DNA of 27,677 nucleotides from DAOUVR01 sp034430535. GTDB taxonomy: Bacteria; Chloroflexota; Dehalococcoidia; E44-bin15. Below are positions 6,909-14,059 of the stretch, in pieces; the stretch's first letter is position 1; every line of letters starts with the position of its first letter. A program made the position numbers and the translations under genes. Location of the stretch: positions 1 to 27,677 of the forward strand of contig CAYUCL010000027.1 in NCBI GenBank assembly GCA_964443325.1, read 5' to 3'. Below the pieces are notes generated by a model. The model did no database searches and was not told the origin of the DNA. It worked only from the letters and a program-made list of their open reading frames with translations.

Positions 6909-9355
6909 AGAAGGCTAACCGGATCGATGTCGACGATCCATCCTTGGGGAATCGGAACTTCAGCCAGAAGGCGAACGGGGTCAGTGCCCCGAATGATAAT
7001 CTGCCAGCGGTAACGGCCGCGAACCCGCTGGACGAAGGCTGGGGTTGGCCCAAGAAGGGAAACGTCCATACCCCACGAATCCCTTTCCTCTTTGAGGCGC
7101 TGGTGCATCCTCTGCGCCTCTTTTTGGCAAATGCCATTATTGGAGTGATTGTAAATGAGACGTGCCAACCGGCTGAAAGGAGGGTTTTCATACTGTCGCC
7201 GCAAAGAGATCTCCTGCTCATAGAAGGAAGAATAGTCATGTTTTGAGGCAGCTACGATGGCATAGTGGTTAGGGTTATAGCTCTGCATGATTACATGTCC
7301 TTCCAGAATCCCCCGCCCCGCTCTCCCAGCAACTTGACTGAGAATCTGGAAGGTGCGCTCGGAGGCTCGAAAATCGGGCAGGTAAAGGCTAACGTCAGCA
7401 TTGACAACCCCCACCAAGGTAACCAAAGGGAGTTCCAAACCCTTGGCGATCATTTGAGTGCCAACGAGCACATCGGCCTCGTGTGCCAGGAACCTATCGA
7501 GGATGTCCTCATGGGAATGTTTACCTCTAGTGACATCGCGATCCCACCGCAATAGAGTCGCATTGGGGAAAGCAAGAGCCGCCTCCTCCATCACCTTCTG
7601 GGTGCCGATGCCCAGAAATTTTATCCCCTTGCTGCCACACTTAGGGCAAACTTTGGGAACTGCCATGTGAGAATTGCACTGGTGGCAGATAAGGTCCTCT
7701 GCCGCTGAGTGGTATGTCAGCGCGACATCGCATCTCTTGCAACGAAGTACGTAGCCACAATTGCGACACTGCACGAAGGTAGCAGTGCCTCTCCGATTCA
7801 AGAATAGGATTACCTGTTCCTTAGCTGCCAGCGCCTTTTCCATGCACACAGCAAGCGATCTGCTGAAAATGCTCCTATTCCCAGCCTTCAACTCCTCCCT
7901 TAGGTCGATAATCTCCACCTTTGGAAGATAGGCATACTCTTTTTCCTCTGTCTTATCAATGCGCTCAGGAAGCTCCAAGAGTCGATAATCGCCTGCTTTG
8001 CTCTTAAAGTAATTGACGACATCTGGTGTAGCGCTGCCCAAGATGACCACTGAGCCAGTAAGCTGCGCCAGCTTGATAGCTACATCGCGTGCATGGTAGC
8101 GTGGCGATTGCTCCTGCTGCTTATATGTCCATTCGTGTTCCTCATCGATGACAATGAGCCCCAGATCAGGCTGGGGAGCAAAGATCGCCCCTCGAGAGCC
8201 AATGACCACGTCGAATCCACCTTCCTTAATACGCCACCACTCATCGAACTGCTCTCCTACCGACAGCTTACTATGCAGCACCGCAACCCTACCGGGAAAA
8301 CGAGAGGCAAAACGATCGATAGTCTGTGGTGTGAGAGCGATCTCAGGGACAAGGACGACAGCCCGCTTACCTAAAGAGATCGCCTGCTCCAGAGCACGGA
8401 GATAGACTTCTGTCTTCCCGCTACCTGTGACCCCATGAAGCAGGAAAACATGCGGTTCAAGATTAGCGCCTCTGGCAAGCCGGACCATAGCAGCCCGGAC
8501 CTGTTGCCAGACTGCCTCTTGCGCTGAGGTAAGTGTGGGAGCGGGTAGGAGAGGAAAGCGGCGGTGAGCCAAGGGGTCGCGATATACCTGAACCTGCTCG
8601 ACAGTGACTATGCCTCTCCTCCTTAACGCGTTCACCACCGCATTAGTGCAGCCGACATGCTGCTTCGCTTCAGAGAGAGGAATGGGGCGGGATTCTGCCA
8701 TCAGATACTCCAGTAGCTTAGCTTGCTTAAGAGCTCTCCTCATCCCAAGGAGGCGCTCAGCCTCCTGCTGTGCCTCGTCTGACCCAACAGTTAGACGAAT
8801 GTAGGCCAACATCTTCGGCCTTACCTTAACCCTCTCCAGTTCGTGGGTTTTGGTCACCAGACTTCTTCGAACGAGTTGACCGATAGCAGCCCTTGCCTCT
8901 TTTCTGCCCAAAACCTTCTCCACCTCTGCCACCGCTACTTTCTCTTTTCTCCTGAGGAGGTTTAGCAATGTCCTTTGATGAGCATTAAGCGAAGAATCGT
9001 CCATCTCCGAGGCAGCGATGAGCGCATGGACAAAGGTTATCATCCTGCGCTCAAAGCCAGGGGGCATCATTAGCGCAGCGGCATCGAAAAGTGGCGTAAG
9101 ATAATGCTCGCTAATCCAGCGTGCCAGCTCAATCTGGGCTGGAGAGAGTATCGGACGGGGATCGATGAGACCCACGATTTCCTTTGTCTCCTCCACCGAA
9201 GGAAATTCTGTCAACTGGAAGACGATGCCCTGTACCACCCTCGGTCCAAAAGGAGCCCAAACCGCGTGACCCACCTTTATATCAAGGGGCACAGCGTAGC
9301 AGAAGGTTCGCCGCTGTGCCCCTGGGGAATTAACCGCTATCTCTGCGTAGTTCAT
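6905..9355 (-). CDS. priA: Primosomal protein N' (PriA), replication restart DNA helicase
   Basis: Superfamily 2 DNA helicase of 816 residues that reloads the replisome at abandoned forks. The N-terminal 3'-DNA-binding region begins NYAEIAVNSPG. Walker A is GVTGSGKTE with K314, and the DEEH box is at 404-407. A cysteine-rich insertion follows (CRNCGYVLRCKRC, CHQC, CPKCG), the eight-Cys double Zn site typical of PriA. Helicase motifs FLNRRG, GTQMIAKG and SQVAGRAGRG come next. I chose ATG 9355 because AGGGGAAAAGGGG lies directly upstream and the conserved N-terminus starts there. An in-frame ATG at 9388 adds 11 unconserved residues. The stop overlaps the -35 box of the def promoter. Confidence 0.95.
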   Translation of the reverse strand: MNYAEIAVNSPGAQRRTFCYAVPLDIKVGHAVWAPFGPRVVQGIVFQLTEFPSVEETKEIVGLIDPRPILSPAQIELARWISEHYLTPLFDAAALMMPPGFERRMITFVHALIAASEMDDSSLNAHQRTLLNLLRRKEKVAVAEVEKVLGRKEARAAIGQLVRRSLVTKTHELERVKVRPKMLAYIRLTVGSDEAQQEAERLLGMRRALKQAKLLEYLMAESRPIPLSEAKQHVGCTNAVVNALRRRGIVTVEQVQVYRDPLAHRRFPLLPAPTLTSAQEAVWQQVRAAMVRLARGANLEPHVFLLHGVTGSGKTEVYLRALEQAISLGKRAVVLVPEIALTPQTIDRFASRFPGRVAVLHSKLSVGEQFDEWWRIKEGGFDVVIGSRGAIFAPQPDLGLIVIDEEHEWTYKQQEQSPRYHARDVAIKLAQLTGSVVILGSATPDVVNYFKSKAGDYRLLELPERIDKTEEKEYAYLPKVEIIDLREELKAGNRSIFSRSLAVCMEKALAAKEQVILFLNRRGTATFVQCRNCGYVLRCKRCDVALTYHSAAEDLICHQCNSHMAVPKVCPKCGSKGIKFLGIGTQKVMEEAALAFPNATLLRWDRDVTRGKHSHEDILDRFLAHEADVLVGTQMIAKGLELPLVTLVGVVNADVSLYLPDFRASERTFQILSQVAGRAGRGILEGHVIMQSYNPNHYAIVAASKHDYSSFYEQEISLRRQYENPPFSRLARLIYNHSNNGICQKEAQRMHQRLKEERDSWGMDVSLLGPTPAFVQRVRGRYRWQIIIRGTDPVRLLAEVPIPQGWIVDIDPVSLL

Positions 9356-9425
9356 CCCCTTTTCCCCTAAACAAGAAGACGAGGTCATAAAAAGGTGTCT
9401 GTGCCCTCGCCCTCTATCCTATGTT

Positions 9426-9431
9426 ATTATA
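9426..9431 (-). promoter_or_regulatory. Possible internal -10 element upstream of priA
   Basis: A perfect TATAAT lies on the minus strand in the 84-bp gap between rplS and priA. No good -35 hexamer stands at 16-18 bp (GCAACA is the nearest), so this is only a candidate for an extra priA promoter. Confidence 0.25.
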
Positions 9432-9439
9432 CGGCTATT

Positions 9440-9808
9440 CTAAGCGCTGTTGCGCTCTTCTTTCGGCCTTTTCTCTTTCAGTCTCGCTTTCTTGGTGGTG
9501 AGATCGCGCAGGTAGTAGAGCTTGGCTCGACGCACTTTACCGTGCCTCATCACCTCCACCTTTTCTACGGATGGAGAGTGAAGAAAGAAGGTTCGTTCCA
9601 CGCCTACACCATAGGCAATTCGCCTTACCGTGAAATTAGCATTGGCATTGGCACTGCCTCTCCTAACCCTTATCACCACCCCCTGGAATACCTGAGAGCG
9701 CACCCGCTCCCCCTCCACAACACGGATGCTCACCTTCACCGTATCACCCGGGCTAATAGTAGGGATATTGGGATTGGGCTCAACTGGAATTAGCGTATCG
9801 ATGTCCAT
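9440..9808 (-). CDS. rplS: Large ribosomal subunit protein bL19
   Basis: Ribosomal protein bL19, 122 residues, at the interface between subunits. PGDTVKVSIRVVEG, FQGVVIRVRRG, FTVRRIAYGVGVERTF and the RRAKLYYLR stretch are the standard family blocks in the standard order. The N-terminus is slightly extended and Pro-rich, and the C-terminal tail is Lys/Arg/Glu-rich. The ATG touches the trmD stop (TAAATG) and uses AGGGGAAG at the end of trmD, so the two genes are translationally linked. The trmD-rplS order is a very common bacterial arrangement. Confidence 0.97.
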   Translation of the reverse strand: MDIDTLIPVEPNPNIPTISPGDTVKVSIRVVEGERVRSQVFQGVVIRVRRGSANANANFTVRRIAYGVGVERTFFLHSPSVEKVEVMRHGKVRRAKLYYLRDLTTKKARLKEKRPKEERNSA

Positions 9809-10540
9809 TTATTCTTCCCCTCTTTTCATCCTCTCCAAAAGTATTCTCTCTTCTCGAGAAAGGTCTGCCTTCTCAAGAAGATCGGGGCGCCGCCTAAGAG
9901 TGCGTATGATAGATTGCTCCCTCCGCCATCTATCAACTTCAGCGTGATTCCCTGAAAGTAAAACATATGGCACTTCCCACCCTTGAAAAACCCGCGGGCG
10001 AGTATACTGCGGGTACTCCAATAGCCCGCTTGAGTGGGAGTCCTGTCCCACTGCCTCCTCCGCACCCAGGGCGCCGGGCAATTGCCGAACCACAGCATCT
10101 ACTATCACCATGGCAGCGAGTTCCCCACCGCTCAGGACATAGTCCCCAATGCTTACCTCGTCCGTGACCAAGTGCTCCCGCACCCGCTCATCCACCCCCT
10201 CGTAGTGACCACAAATGAGAATCATTTCCCCATATCTAGCTAGTTCCTCAGCAACCATCTGGTTGAAAAGCCGGCCCTGCGGTGTGAGCAAGATCACAGG
10301 TACCTCAGATTTACCATTTATCGACTCCACGGCAGCGAAGATGGGCTCTGGCTTCAGCACCATCCCCTGGCCACCCCCATAAGGATAGTCATCTACCACG
10401 TGATGCCTATCCGATGTGTAGTCCCGAATATTGTAAAGAGCAATCTCCACCAAGCCGCGATCGACGGCCCGCTTGATGATGCTCTCGCTGAAAGGCCCGC
10501 TTAGCATATTGGGGAAAAGGGTCAATATGTGAATACGCAT
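9809..10540 (-). CDS. trmD: tRNA (guanine37-N1)-methyltransferase
   Basis: SPOUT-class, SAM-dependent enzyme that makes m1G37 next to the anticodon and so prevents frameshifting. Length 243 residues. DYPYGGGQGMVLKPEP, LICGHYEGVDERV, SIGDYVLSGGELA (trefoil-knot SAM site) and the LEYPQYTRP block are all intact. It starts at ATG 10540, 29 bp after mogA ends, and runs directly into rplS. The rimM and rpsP genes that often precede trmD are absent; mogA stands there instead. Confidence 0.97.
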   Translation of the reverse strand: MRIHILTLFPNMLSGPFSESIIKRAVDRGLVEIALYNIRDYTSDRHHVVDDYPYGGGQGMVLKPEPIFAAVESINGKSEVPVILLTPQGRLFNQMVAEELARYGEMILICGHYEGVDERVREHLVTDEVSIGDYVLSGGELAAMVIVDAVVRQLPGALGAEEAVGQDSHSSGLLEYPQYTRPRVFQGWEVPYVLLSGNHAEVDRWRREQSIIRTLRRRPDLLEKADLSREERILLERMKRGEE

Positions 10541-10569
10541 TCAAGCTCCCCGTTCCTCGGCGCAATCGG

Positions 10570-11073
10570 TTACCTCGCTCCTTTGCTCTCCCCACACTCC
10601 GCAACCTCACCCCTCAGCACCTCTATAGCATGGGGCAGAGCGGGCAAAATCGCCTCAAGGCTATCGCGCACCCCTGTCGGGCTGCCGGGGAGGTTGATTA
10701 TCAAACTTCTGCCCCGAATGCCGGCCACTGCGCGACTGAGCATTGCCATTGGTGTCTTCTTAAGACCCTCAGCCCTCATCGCCTCGGCGAACCCGGGCGC
10801 CATCCTTTCCACTACTGCAAGGGTCGCCTCTGGAGTAACATCGCGCGGGGATAATCCCGTGCCCCCGGTGGTAACAATGAGGTCTATTCCCCCCTTATCT
10901 ACCCACTCCTCGAGCCTCCCTGAGATGACTTCCCTCTCATCGGGGACAATATCATATTTTACCAGACGGGCATCCATAGTGGCAAGCATGTTCTTAATTG
11001 CTGTGCCGCTCTCGTCCTCCCGCTCGCCTCGCGAGCCTTTATCGCTAATGGTAAGTATGCCTGCGGTAAACAT
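10570..11073 (-). CDS. mogA: Molybdopterin adenylyltransferase, MogA type
   Basis: Member of the MoaB/Mog family, 167 residues, expected to adenylylate molybdopterin before metal insertion in molybdenum or tungsten cofactor synthesis. TTGGTGLSPRDVTPEA is the family signature. GFAEAMRAEGLKKTP, LSRAVAGIRGR and INLPGSP resemble MogA more than MoaB. AAGGA precedes ATG 11073. It is the first gene of the minus-strand series and faces mraZ across a shared intergenic region. No other cofactor genes lie in the window. Confidence 0.9.
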   Translation of the reverse strand: MFTAGILTISDKGSRGEREDESGTAIKNMLATMDARLVKYDIVPDEREVISGRLEEWVDKGGIDLIVTTGGTGLSPRDVTPEATLAVVERMAPGFAEAMRAEGLKKTPMAMLSRAVAGIRGRSLIINLPGSPTGVRDSLEAILPALPHAIEVLRGEVAECGESKGAR

Positions 11074-11102
11074 TCCTTATCAATCCGATGTAAGACTTCG
11101 CC

Positions 11103-11131
11103 ATCCTACCACAAACGAATCTGGGTGAAAA
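11103..11131 (-). promoter_or_regulatory. Possible mogA promoter
   Basis: TTTTCA (11131-11126) and TAGGAT (11108-11103) on the minus strand are 17 bp apart and about 30 bp before the mogA ATG. Both hexamers are only partial matches, so this is a tentative call. Confidence 0.3.
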
Positions 11132-11167
11132 GATCCAACGAATTTCGAAAATTCCAGCCAAAGGGTA

Positions 11168-11196
11168 TTGACAAAAGTGGAATTGTGTGGTAGATT
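11168..11196 (+). promoter_or_regulatory. mraZ promoter, sigma-70 type
   Basis: TTGACA (11168-11173) is a perfect -35 and TAGATT (11191-11196) a good -10, with the optimal 17-bp spacer. Transcription would start near 11203, giving a leader of about 50 bases before mraZ. The MraZ repeats overlap the spacer, the -10 and the start point. Confidence 0.75.
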
Positions 11197-11221
11197 GTGG
11201 GGAAATGTGGATTAAAATGGG
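11177..11221 (+). promoter_or_regulatory. MraZ operator: direct GTGG repeats every 10 bp
   Basis: GTGG occurs at 11177, 11187, 11197 and 11207, each exactly 10 bp from the last, and a related TGGG follows at 11218-11221. MraZ is known to bind short TGGG- or GTGG-like direct repeats spaced about one helical turn apart upstream of its own gene. Spacing, position over the promoter and the adjacent mraZ gene all fit autoregulation of the division cluster. A further TGTGG at 11238-11242 lies off register. Confidence 0.75.
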
Positions 11222-11253
11222 TAGTAGTAGAAACTTTTGTGGATTAAATAAGC

Positions 11254-11679
11254 ATGCTGGGCGAGTACGAATATAAAATCGACGCCAAAGGCAGGGTGCC
11301 TATCCCTCCCAAGTTCCGTGGAGAATTCTCGAAGGGACTTGTGCTTGCCCGAGGTTTTGAGCGCTGCATCATCGCGTATCCCCTACCAATATGGGAAGAG
11401 ATCGCCAGGCAATTCAGTGGCACGCCGATCGCCCCAGAGAAACAGCGCAGCTTGGAACGGTTTATCTTTGGCAACGCATTCAGCCTCGAACTTGACGATC
11501 AGGGAAGAATTCTCCTGCCGCCGAAGCTCCGCGATTATGCGGGAATCAAGGAGGTTGCAGTTATAATCGGCGCAAATACCCGCCTTGAGATCTGGAATAA
11601 GGATGCCTGGGAGCAGGAACAAGCAGAAATCAGCAAGCAAGCCTGGCAACTTGTAGAACGGATGGAGAAGCGCGAATGA
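11254..11679 (+). CDS. mraZ: Transcriptional regulator MraZ
   Basis: Double AbrB/SpoVT-like protein of 141 residues, the typical length. It binds direct repeats upstream of the dcw cluster and regulates it. The two copies of the fold can be seen: LGEYEYKIDAKGRVPIPPKF at the N-terminus and LELDDQGRILLPPKLRDYAG in the second half. Both keep the D-x-K/Q-GR-PPK core. The start ATG 11254 gives the standard N-terminus, but I see no convincing Shine-Dalgarno before it. It overlaps rsmH by 4 bp (ATGA), the usual coupling between these genes. Confidence 0.95.
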   Translation: MLGEYEYKIDAKGRVPIPPKFRGEFSKGLVLARGFERCIIAYPLPIWEEIARQFSGTPIAPEKQRSLERFIFGNAFSLELDDQGRILLPPKLRDYAGIKEVAVIIGANTRLEIWNKDAWEQEQAEISKQAWQLVERMEKRE

Positions 11680-12590
11680 ATCAGCAGTCTATTCATATAC
11701 CTGTTCTTCTCAATGAAACCATCGAAGCCCTCCAGGTGCAACCTGGGAGAACATTCATCGACTGCACAGTTGGCGAGGGAGGTCACGCCGCTGCTATCCT
11801 GGAAAAAGGAGCGCAACTCTTGGGCATCGATATTGACCCACAAGCAATTGAGGTAGCAAGGAAAACACTTCAACCCTATGGGGAAAATGCTATCCTAATC
11901 AACGAAAACTTCGAAAACCTGGAGCGGATTTGTTCCGACTCAGGCTTCCATCCAGTCCACGGCGTCCTGTTTGATTTGGGAATGTCATCTCTGCAACTCA
12001 CCGACACGAGCCGTGGCTTCAGCTTCCAGCATGACTCCCCACTGGACATGCGTTTCAGTCCTTCTCAGGAGCTCAGCGCAGCAACTATCGTTAATACGTT
12101 TCCCGAAGCGGAGCTCGCCGCAATTATTGAAAAGTATGGTGAAGAGCACAGAAGCAAGCAAATAGCAAGGTCAATCGTAGCGAATCGCCCCATAAATACA
12201 ACGCTCCGGCTGGCTGCTGTAGTACAACGCAGCGTTGGTTTCCGGGGCAAGATTCACCCGGCAACGAAAACCTTTCAGGCATTACGCATCGTTGTGAATC
12301 AGGAACTACAGCGTCTTGAGGCTGCACTAAAGCAGGTAGCTAACATCCTTTGTTTGGGAGGCAGACTTGTAGTGATTAGTTTCCACTCATTGGAGGACCG
12401 CCTGGTCAAAGATTACATGAGACAGGAATCGAAGGATTGCATTTGCCCCCCACGGACACCTGTTTGCGTATGTGGTCACAAAGCTACCTTTAAGTTAATC
12501 ACAAAAAAAGTTGTCACACCTTCGCCATCGGAGGTTCTGGCCAATCCCCGTAGTCGCAGCTCCAGAATGAGGATTGCTGAGCGTATTTAG
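11676..12590 (+). CDS. rsmH: 16S rRNA (cytosine1402-N4)-methyltransferase RsmH (MraW)
   Basis: SAM-dependent methyltransferase of 304 residues that makes N4-methyl-C1402 of 16S rRNA in the decoding centre. Motifs: HIPVLLNETI at the N-terminus, DCTVGEGGHAAAIL (SAM loop), GIDIDPQA, LFDLGMSSLQL, the SPLDMRF block, FQALRIVVNQEL and VVISFHSLEDRLVK. The C-terminal CICPPRTPVCVCGH cysteines and NPRSRSSRMR are also standard. The gene overlaps mraZ by 4 bp. It is followed by a non-coding interval and not, as in most bacteria, by ftsL. Confidence 0.97.
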   Translation: MNQQSIHIPVLLNETIEALQVQPGRTFIDCTVGEGGHAAAILEKGAQLLGIDIDPQAIEVARKTLQPYGENAILINENFENLERICSDSGFHPVHGVLFDLGMSSLQLTDTSRGFSFQHDSPLDMRFSPSQELSAATIVNTFPEAELAAIIEKYGEEHRSKQIARSIVANRPINTTLRLAAVVQRSVGFRGKIHPATKTFQALRIVVNQELQRLEAALKQVANILCLGGRLVVISFHSLEDRLVKDYMRQESKDCICPPRTPVCVCGHKATFKLITKKVVTPSPSEVLANPRSRSSRMRIAERI

Positions 12591-12608
12591 CGTCTCTTAT
12601 GAGGCGCT
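12589..12608 (+). terminator. Weak stem-loop immediately after rsmH
   Basis: AGCGTCTC pairs with GAGGCGCT (eight pairs, one G-U) around a TTAT loop, starting in the rsmH stop. Only a broken T-rich stretch (TATCCTTAT) follows, so it may be a weak terminator, a processing site or part of the structured leader downstream. Confidence 0.35.
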
Positions 12609-12627
12609 TATCCTTATAAGGGTACGA

Positions 12628-12747
12628 CGGGCAGTGTCCTGCCCAGTAGGGAGATTAGAGCCCTAACGGAAGGATAATCTTCGTCGAGCCCAAGACTATG
12701 GACAGCGACACTGCCCGGCCCTTTTGGGAGATTGGCCAAAAGGCCAA
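12628..12747 (+). repeat. Long inverted repeat with competing hairpins; candidate structured leader RNA upstream of ftsA
   Basis: CGGGCAGTGTC (12628-12638) pairs perfectly with GACACTGCCCG (12707-12717). The stem continues inward past a bulge with CTGCCCA against TGGACAG. The same left arm can fold locally as GGGCAG-TGTC-CTGCCC (12629-12644). Inside the large loop TAGGG/CCCTA and GAAG/CTTC can pair. Downstream, 12717-12727 can pair with 12736-12745, and this competes with TTGGCC-AAAA-GGCCAA (12732-12747), which abuts a strong Shine-Dalgarno at 12747-12753. Mutually exclusive stems next to a ribosome site suggest a regulatory leader. A tiny inverted-repeat element is the alternative. It matches no riboswitch class I recognise. 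Confidence 0.45.
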
Positions 12748-12758
12748 AGGAGGTGTAC

Positions 12759-12770
12759 ATGATGCGATGA
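12759..12770 (+). CDS. Three-codon ORF with strong ribosome site (candidate leader)
   Basis: ATGATGCGATGA follows AAAGGAGGTG at ideal distance. Its TGA overlaps the ATG of the next mini-ORF (ATGA). It may be a start-stop type leader element, a relic of a lost gene, or chance. It is listed because the Shine-Dalgarno is the strongest in the interval and serves no obvious longer gene. Confidence 0.2.
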   Translation: MMR

Positions 12771-12820
12771 ACGCTATGCCAAAAGCCGCAAAAATTTATC
12801 TGAAAGGAGAATATAAATGA
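12767..12820 (+). CDS. 17-residue ORF overlapping the ftsA start
   Basis: The frame reads MNAMPKAAKIYLKGEYK and stops at TGA 12818-12820, overlapping the ftsA ATG by 4 bp (ATGA). The peptide is basic with no recognisable motif. Overlaps of exactly this form at both its ends suggest translational coupling into ftsA. However, ftsA has its own AAAGGAG at 12803-12809, so the ORF is not required for initiation. It could be a leader peptide or a remnant of a division gene. Confidence 0.3.
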   Translation: MNAMPKAAKIYLKGEYK

Positions 12821-14040
12821 CTAAGAACGAAATCGTCTCTTGTATTGATGTAGGCACAACCAAAGTGTGCAGCATCATGGCTAAGGCAGGCCATGGACGT
12901 GACCTTCAGATTCTGGGGGTTGGCATCGCCCCCTCCAGGGGACTGCACAAAGGTCTTGTAGTGAATATCGCTGAGTCCAAGCGGTCAATTCAGGTGTCGG
13001 TGAGGAGGGCAGAGCAAGCCAGCGGGATCAAAATGGATTCGGCCTATGTGGGCGTCACTGGCAGGCATGTCAACTCGCTCAATAAGCGTGGTGTCGTTTC
13101 TATCAATCGCAGCGACAAGCTGGTGCGCAGCGACGACTTAAGGCGAGTGATGCGAGCCGCACGCACTGTTAACGTTCCCGCCGACAGGAAATTGCTCCAC
13201 GTCATACCCAGAGGTTATGCTATCGACGGTCAAGAAGGGGTGATGGATCCGGTAGGCATGCATGCCTTCAGGCTAGATGTAGAAACCCACATCATCACCG
13301 CCGCTGTAGCATCTGTGCAGAATCTGGTCAAGTGCATTCGCGGTGTAGGCATCGACATTGAAGACCTGGTTCTGGAACCTCTGGCCAGTGGCGAGTCGGT
13401 GCTCAGACTAGATGAGAGAGATGCCGGTGTGGTGTTAGCCGATATTGGCGGCGGTACCACAGACGTTGCCATCTTCAAGGATGGCAGCATATGGCACACT
13501 GCCATTCTCCCGGTAGCAGGTTACCAGATTACCAGGGATATAGCTATCGGGTTGGGATTGCCCTTCGACGTGGCAGAGGAGATGAAGAAGAAGTACGGCA
13601 GTGTAATCCCCATCCATAATGGTCAGGAGAAGGAGCAACCTACCCTAAGGATAGAGAACGGCTTCAGTATCCCCTACCAAGAACTGTCTGAGATCATCAA
13701 GGCACGAATCGAGGAAATCCTAAAGCTGATTGCTTTAGAGATACCTGGCTCGGATTATGTCAAAGACGTGCCCGCTGGTTTAGTGCTCACTGGGGGCAGC
13801 TCGAACCTGATGGGGGTGGACGTCCTTGCAGAAGATGTGCTTGGCCTACCGGCTCGGGTAGGGATACCGACGGGCGTATACGGGCTCGCTGATGTCCTCC
13901 CTGACCCTGCCCATGCCACCGGTGTTGGTCTCTTGCTCTGGGGTTCTAGCGGGCACGATAGCCAAAACACGTGGCAAACCGGGTCGTTTGGCGGAGTCTT
14001 CAAACGTTTCATGTCCCGCTTAAAAAGAATAGTCAGGTAG
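12817..14040 (+). CDS. ftsA: Cell division protein FtsA
   Basis: Actin-like ATPase that anchors FtsZ filaments to the membrane, 407 residues. SCIDVGTTKVCSI is phosphate-1, VVLADIGGGTTDVAIF phosphate-2 and LVLTGGSSNL the adenosine motif. The SHS2 1C domain (about 83-165) is the FtsA-specific insertion. The last residues, GVFKRFMSRLKRIVR, form a basic amphipathic helix typical of the membrane-targeting sequence. The start ATG 12817 has AAAGGAG eight bases upstream. It is followed 19 bp later by ftsZ. A retained FtsA with its membrane helix implies a normal Z-ring anchor even if the cell lacks a murein wall. Confidence 0.96.
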   Translation: MTKNEIVSCIDVGTTKVCSIMAKAGHGRDLQILGVGIAPSRGLHKGLVVNIAESKRSIQVSVRRAEQASGIKMDSAYVGVTGRHVNSLNKRGVVSINRSDKLVRSDDLRRVMRAARTVNVPADRKLLHVIPRGYAIDGQEGVMDPVGMHAFRLDVETHIITAAVASVQNLVKCIRGVGIDIEDLVLEPLASGESVLRLDERDAGVVLADIGGGTTDVAIFKDGSIWHTAILPVAGYQITRDIAIGLGLPFDVAEEMKKKYGSVIPIHNGQEKEQPTLRIENGFSIPYQELSEIIKARIEEILKLIALEIPGSDYVKDVPAGLVLTGGSSNLMGVDVLAEDVLGLPARVGIPTGVYGLADVLPDPAHATGVGLLLWGSSGHDSQNTWQTGSFGGVFKRFMSRLKRIVR

Positions 14041-14059
14041 AGTAATAAAGGAGGTAGAA

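Noticed and set aside
10529..11128. 199-codon + strand frame opposite mogA
   Set aside because: It lies antisense to a clear MogA gene, is low in complexity and Ser/Pro-rich, and has no family motif.
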